DNA from: Nitrospira sp.
Lineage (GTDB): Bacteria; Nitrospirota; Nitrospiria; Nitrospirales; Nitrospiraceae
Direction of reading: 5' to 3'
Assembly (NCBI GenBank): GCA_025361385.1
Contig: JANYAJ010000028.1
Coordinates: forward strand, 1 to 18,031
DNA length: 18,031 bases
The position numbers were made by a program, and so were the translations under genes. Positions 15,029 to 18,031 of this stretch are shown here, piece by piece (the stretch's first letter is position 1; each line of letters begins with the position of its first letter). The notes beneath the pieces are model-generated. The model saw only the letters and a program-made list of their open reading frames with translations. It made no database searches and was not told where the DNA came from.

Positions 15029-15415
15029 ATGGTCGACTTCTGGGACAGCTTCTTACGTATGGCGGCGGCCCTTGCGCTGGTCCTGGCTCTTATCGCCGGG
15101 CTGGTTGCGCTGGTTCGACGGTTCGGCGGCGCGCGACTGTTCACGCCGGTAACTGCGCCGATTGTGCAGGTGCTGGGGAGCGGCTACCTCGGTCCCCGCA
15201 AGACGATTTCGCTCGTATCGGTGGCAGGAGAGTTCCTGATTGTCGGCGTCACCCCCACGGATCTGGTGTCTTTCGGGCGGATTACGGATCAGGAGCAGGT
15301 CCGGCAAATGTTGGCCAAGGCGGCGTCCGTTCCGTCGCAGGTTCCTTCTGTGCCCTCACCTGGCATATCCTCGCAGATCGAGACGGGCATGAAAGGCGGC
15401 CATGCTATTGCCTAA
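15029..15415 (+). CDS. fliO: Flagellar biosynthesis protein FliO
   Basis: FliO is a small inner-membrane protein that helps assemble the FliP ring. The 128-residue product has a membrane helix at about 9-27 (MAAALALVLALIAGLVALV). A cytoplasmic domain follows with the family pattern VLGSGYLGPRKTISLVSVAGEFLIVGVTPTDLVSFGRI, and then a Ser/Pro-rich tail. The frame is open from 14966, inside fliN, but GGAG at 15020-15023 just before the ATG at 15029 and the family alignment favour this start. The last 14 nt overlap fliP. Confidence 0.88.
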   Translation: MVDFWDSFLRMAAALALVLALIAGLVALVRRFGGARLFTPVTAPIVQVLGSGYLGPRKTISLVSVAGEFLIVGVTPTDLVSFGRITDQEQVRQMLAKAASVPSQVPSVPSPGISSQIETGMKGGHAIA

Positions 15416-16184
15416 TCGTCGGCTGGCGCTGCCGGCACCTTCGACATGCCTGCTCTTCGTCGCACTGACGTGCGGGCTCTCATTCGGGCTTACGCACGAT
15501 GCCATAGGCGGGACCAACCCTTCTGTCACCATCGATTTGGGACAGACCGGTCCGAAGCAAACCGCCGTTGTGTTTCAAATCCTCGCGTTGTTGACGGTGC
15601 TCTCGCTCGCGCCAGCCTTCTTTATCATGGTCACGTCCTTCACCAGAATCGTGATCGTGCTTTCATTTCTCCGTCAGGCGTTGGGCACACAGCAAGTGCC
15701 CCCGAACCAGATCCTGATCAGCCTGGCCCTGTTCCTGACCGTCTTTGTCATGGCCCCGGTGGGGCAGACGGTATACAGCCAGGCGGTCGAGCCGTTGCTG
15801 GCTGAAAAGATTTCGTATGAGGAAGCCTGGACGAAAGGCATTCAACCCATTCGTGCCTTCATGCTGAGACAGATCCGAGATAAGGACCTGGAGCTCTTCA
15901 TCGACCTCGGCAAGATTCCAAAGCCGAACACGGTGGATCAGGTTCCTCTCCATGTGGTGATCCCGGCCTTTATTCTCAGCGAATTACGAATCTCGTTTCA
16001 GATCGGGTTCTTGATCTACATTCCCTTTCTGATTATCGACATGGTGGTGGCCAGCATTCTGATGGCCATGGGTATGATGATGTTGCCGCCGGTGATGATC
16101 TCTCTCCCGTTTAAACTGATTCTGTTTGTACTGGCCGACGGCTGGTATCTCATCGTGGGCTCGTTGGTCAAAAGTTTCCAGTGA
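15402..16184 (+). CDS. fliP: Flagellar export gate protein FliP
   Basis: FliP is the main ring protein (five copies) of the export gate. The 260-residue product starts with a cleavable-type signal sequence (residues ~1-37, hydrophobic core CLLFVALTCGLSFGL). The family core follows: ILALLTVLSLAPAFFIMVTSFTRIVIVLSFLRQALGTQQ, PPNQILISLALFLTVFVM, then HVVIPAFILSELRISFQIGFLIYIPFLIIDMVVASILMAMGMMMLPP and the final FKLILFVLADGWYLI. All of these are highly diagnostic. It overlaps fliO by 14 nt, with AAAGGCGG as a likely ribosome-binding site inside fliO. Confidence 0.98.
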   Translation: MLLPNRRLALPAPSTCLLFVALTCGLSFGLTHDAIGGTNPSVTIDLGQTGPKQTAVVFQILALLTVLSLAPAFFIMVTSFTRIVIVLSFLRQALGTQQVPPNQILISLALFLTVFVMAPVGQTVYSQAVEPLLAEKISYEEAWTKGIQPIRAFMLRQIRDKDLELFIDLGKIPKPNTVDQVPLHVVIPAFILSELRISFQIGFLIYIPFLIIDMVVASILMAMGMMMLPPVMISLPFKLILFVLADGWYLIVGSLVKSFQ

Positions 16185-16288
16185 ACAGTGAGGGGTGATC
16201 GGTCATGTGTCAGCAGCAGAAGTTCATCAAGACTCTTGTGATTCTTTCGAGATCGCTTCGCATCACACTTCACCCATTACACATCACG
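16181..16288. repeat. Inverted pair of heptamer arrays between fliP and fliQ
   Basis: At 16181-16208 there are four 7-nt units of the form GTGA-NNN (the last, GTCATGT, is degenerate); the fliP stop codon lies inside the first. At 16261-16288 there are four units close to CATCAC-N. These are the reverse complement of the same motif. Compared as an inverted repeat, the two ~27-nt arms agree at 19 of 27 positions, separated by 53 nt. The 3' array ends 8 nt before the fliQ start. This gap (112 nt) is unusually long for this tightly packed part. Function unknown; possibilities are an RNA hairpin or a remnant of a short dispersed repeat family. Confidence 0.55.
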
Positions 16289-16296
16289 AGGCATTC

Positions 16297-16566
16297 ATGA
16301 CTCCTGAGATGGTGACAGAGTTAGGGCGTCAGGCCTTAGAAACGACATTGCTCGTGTCCGCGCCCTTTCTGGGGCTCAGCCTCGTCGTCGGATTAGCGGT
16401 CAGCGCCTTGCAAGCCATGACGCAGTTGAATGAAGCCACGCTGACGTTTGTGCCCAAGGTGTTGACCATCTTCGCCGCGATTGTTGTGTTCATGCCCTGG
16501 GTGTTGGGTGTGATGACCACATTCATGACGGAATTATTCTCAAGTATCCCGAATTACGTGCATTGA
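16297..16566 (+). CDS. fliQ: Flagellar export gate protein FliQ
   Basis: FliQ is a small two-helix membrane protein of the export gate. The 89-residue product reads MTPEMVTELGRQALETTLLVSAPFL, then GLAVSALQAMTQLNEATLTFVPKVLTIFAAIVVFMPWVLGVM, the full family pattern with two membrane hairpin helices. The frame extends upstream to 16195, but that extra sequence is the heptamer-array region and does not belong to the family. ATG 16297 is preceded only by a weak GAGG (16289-16292), so its translation may depend on coupling or on the structure upstream. Confidence 0.96.
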   Translation: MTPEMVTELGRQALETTLLVSAPFLGLSLVVGLAVSALQAMTQLNEATLTFVPKVLTIFAAIVVFMPWVLGVMTTFMTELFSSIPNYVH

Positions 16567-16585
16567 CGCCGTCATCGAGAAAGCC

Positions 16586-17374
16586 ATGAATGTGACACAA
16601 CCGCTGCATCTTCTGTTGCCCGAGTTCCAGTCTTTTCTCGTCGTGGCCTCCCGCATCGGGGGAATCGTGACGGCGATGCCGATGTTGAGCGGACGGACCA
16701 TCCCGCCTCGAATCAAATTGGCGCTCGTGCTGATGTTGTCCCTCGCATTGGCGCCGGCGATGCATCTTCCGCCGGTTCCTCCAGACGCCCTCGCCATGAC
16801 GGCAGGTCTTGTGAGTGAATTGATGATCGGCTTCGTGATCGGCATGGCGGTGCGTCTGCTCTTTTCCGCGCTTGAGGTTGCCGGAGAAATTGTCGGAAGC
16901 CAAATGGGGTTCAGTATCGCGCAGCTTCTGGATCCGATGACCTCGCACTCCACGCCGATGGTCGGACAATTGTTCAGCGTCGTCGCCTCCTTGGTCTTCC
17001 TCTCGCTGAATGCCCACATGATGGTCGTGGCGGCCATCGTCTCCAGTTATGAGTCGATTCCGCCGTTCGGCGCACACCTCTCGCCCGCCGTCGGCGAGGA
17101 AGTGCTGCACCTGTCGCAGCATATGTTTCAAGTGGCCGTGCAGCTGGCGGGACCGGTTCTCGTGGCGGTCGTCCTCATTAATATCTTATTGGCCATGTTG
17201 GGTCGAGCCGTGACACAGATCAATATTTTCGTGCTGAGTTTTCCCCTGACCATTGCCGCGGGGCTCGTGGTCTTGGGGTTGTCGTTGCCCTTTATGGTCT
17301 CGCTGCTCGAACGTGAATTCATCGGATTGCACACGACGATCGAGGGTCTCTTGAGGCTCATGGGACATGGCTGA
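16586..17374 (+). CDS. fliR: Flagellar export gate protein FliR
   Basis: FliR is the single-copy subunit that closes the FliP/FliQ helical gate. The 262-residue product is normal in length. It has several hydrophobic helices and family landmarks: VVASRIGGIVTAMPMLSGRTIPPRIKLALVLMLSLAL, then GFVIGMAVRLLFSALEVAGEIVGSQMGFSIAQLLDP, then PVLVAVVLINILLAMLGRAVTQINIFVLSFPLTIAAGL. The start at 16586 has only a weak ribosome-binding site and lies 19 nt after fliQ. Its end overlaps the flhB start by 8 nt. Confidence 0.96.
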   Translation: MNVTQPLHLLLPEFQSFLVVASRIGGIVTAMPMLSGRTIPPRIKLALVLMLSLALAPAMHLPPVPPDALAMTAGLVSELMIGFVIGMAVRLLFSALEVAGEIVGSQMGFSIAQLLDPMTSHSTPMVGQLFSVVASLVFLSLNAHMMVVAAIVSSYESIPPFGAHLSPAVGEEVLHLSQHMFQVAVQLAGPVLVAVVLINILLAMLGRAVTQINIFVLSFPLTIAAGLVVLGLSLPFMVSLLEREFIGLHTTIEGLLRLMGHG

Positions 17375-18031
17375 CGATAAAGATAACAAGACAGAACCGG
17401 CGAGTGAGAAACGGAAAGCGGATGCCCGACTGGAGGGGAACATCCCGATGAGCCGTGATGTGACCACGGCGGCGATGCAGCTCGCAGGCGTTGGGCTGCT
17501 ATTTTTCCTGATTCGCCCCGGTGTGCAACAGTTGACGGAAGTCATTCGTCTGGGGTTGTCCCGCTCGTTCGATCGTGGGGTTCAGGCGAGTCTCACGATC
17601 GATCATATTCACTCCTTAGTCGTGCAGGTGTGCATGTCGACCATCCTATTGCTCCTTCCGGTCTTGGGCGGCCTTGCGATCGCAGGGGCCGGTGCTTCAC
17701 TTGCGCAGACGGGATTCATGTGGAAAGCCTCATTTCCGTTCGACGTCTCGCGGTTGAATCCCATGTCGGGATTTTCCCGCCTCGTGTCGTTCCGCTCTCT
17801 CTCGGAGTTGATCAAAGCGCTGCTCAAAATCTCGGTGATTGCCGCCATTGGGGTGTTCGTTCTTCGAGGGGAAATGGGACGGCTCCCGGAACTCGTGGAA
17901 TATGACATCTGGGGGCTGCTGACTGTCATGGGATGGCTGACGCTGAAAGTCGCTGCCTCGGTGATTGGCGCGTTCGTCGTGGTCGCAGGAGCCGACTATT
18001 TCTATCAACGGTTTGAATGGGAACGTTCGTT
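17367..18031 (+). CDS. flhB: Flagellar export switch protein FlhB, N-terminal part, 3' end outside window
   Basis: FlhB belongs to the export gate and changes substrate specificity after FliK signals hook completion. From ATG 17367 the frame stays open to the end of the window (221 full codons). The N-terminus has the family motif KTEPASEKRKADARLEGNIPMSRDV. Membrane helices follow, then NPMSGFSRLVSFRSLSELIKALLKISVIAAIGVFV and finally GADYFYQRFEWERS, which matches the end of the FlhB transmembrane domain. The autocleavage domain (NPTH motif) lies beyond the window. It overlaps fliR by 8 nt. Confidence 0.95.
   Translation, partial: MADDKDNKTEPASEKRKADARLEGNIPMSRDVTTAAMQLAGVGLLFFLIRPGVQQLTEVIRLGLSRSFDRGVQASLTIDHIHSLVVQVCMSTILLLLPVLGGLAIAGAGASLAQTGFMWKASFPFDVSRLNPMSGFSRLVSFRSLSELIKALLKISVIAAIGVFVLRGEMGRLPELVEYDIWGLLTVMGWLTLKVAASVIGAFVVVAGADYFYQRFEWERS

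Noticed and set aside
1..18031. CRISPR arrays, transposons, tRNA or rRNA genes
   Set aside because: No long direct repeats with spacers, transposase genes, terminal inverted repeats or RNA gene signatures were seen; the only repeats are the short heptamers at 16181-16288.

Overview
The window is almost entirely one large flagellar gene cluster. All genes lie on the + strand and run in the order: [sigma-54 activator, 3' end] - flgB - flgC - fliE - fliF - fliG - [receiver-FliH fusion] - fliI - fliJ - motE-like - fliK - flgD - flgE - fliL - fliM - fliN - fliO - fliP - fliQ - fliR - flhB (5' end). The coding sequence is moderately GC-rich, the genes are tightly packed with several overlapping start and stop codons, and the FliM carries an EIDALL switch peptide. 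This points to a Gram-negative, monotrichous or polar-type flagellate regulated through sigma-54. From gene order and protein flavour I suspect a Nitrospira-like bacterium (Nitrospirota), but that is an inference from memory and not proven by the sequence.

Layout. (1) 1-647: the C-terminal part of a FlrC/FleR/AtoC-type sigma-54 enhancer-binding protein. (2) 648-835: a regulatory gap with a perfect 16-bp palindrome, further CTGCCG/CGGCAG half-sites and a consensus sigma-54 promoter, TGGCATCACGATTGCA. (3) 836-8227: the basal body, MS ring and export ATPase block (flgB, flgC, fliE, fliF, fliG, fliH, fliI, fliJ) plus a MotE-like membrane protein. (4) 8428-12749: the hook block (fliK, flgD, flgE), with a weaker sigma-54-like site upstream. 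(5) 12750-13060: a 311-nt gap with a hairpin after flgE and a second consensus sigma-54 promoter, TGGCATACGCATTGCA. (6) 13061-18031: fliL, the C-ring genes fliM and fliN, and the export gate genes fliO, fliP, fliQ, fliR and flhB, the last running off the end.

How the parts work together. FlgB, FlgC and FliE form the proximal rod and its junction to the MS ring (FliF). FliG, FliM and FliN form the switch. FliH, FliI and FliJ are the cytoplasmic ATPase complex feeding the FliP/FliQ/FliR/FlhB gate, which FliO helps assemble. FlgD caps the growing hook, FlgE is the hook subunit and FliK measures its length. FliL and the MotE-like protein are linked to the stator. The activator at the left edge is the natural candidate to switch on the sigma-54 promoters found here.

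The most unusual feature is the protein in the fliH position (4680-5729). Its first ~140 residues are a complete, apparently phosphorylatable CheY/NtrC-type receiver domain (D30, D31, D74, T102, K124) with an NtrC-like exit helix. This is joined in one reading frame to a recognisable FliH C-terminal domain. It suggests that the flagellar export ATPase complex could be under direct two-component control. I know of no characterised system of this kind. The second unusual item is a pair of inverted heptamer arrays between fliP and fliQ.
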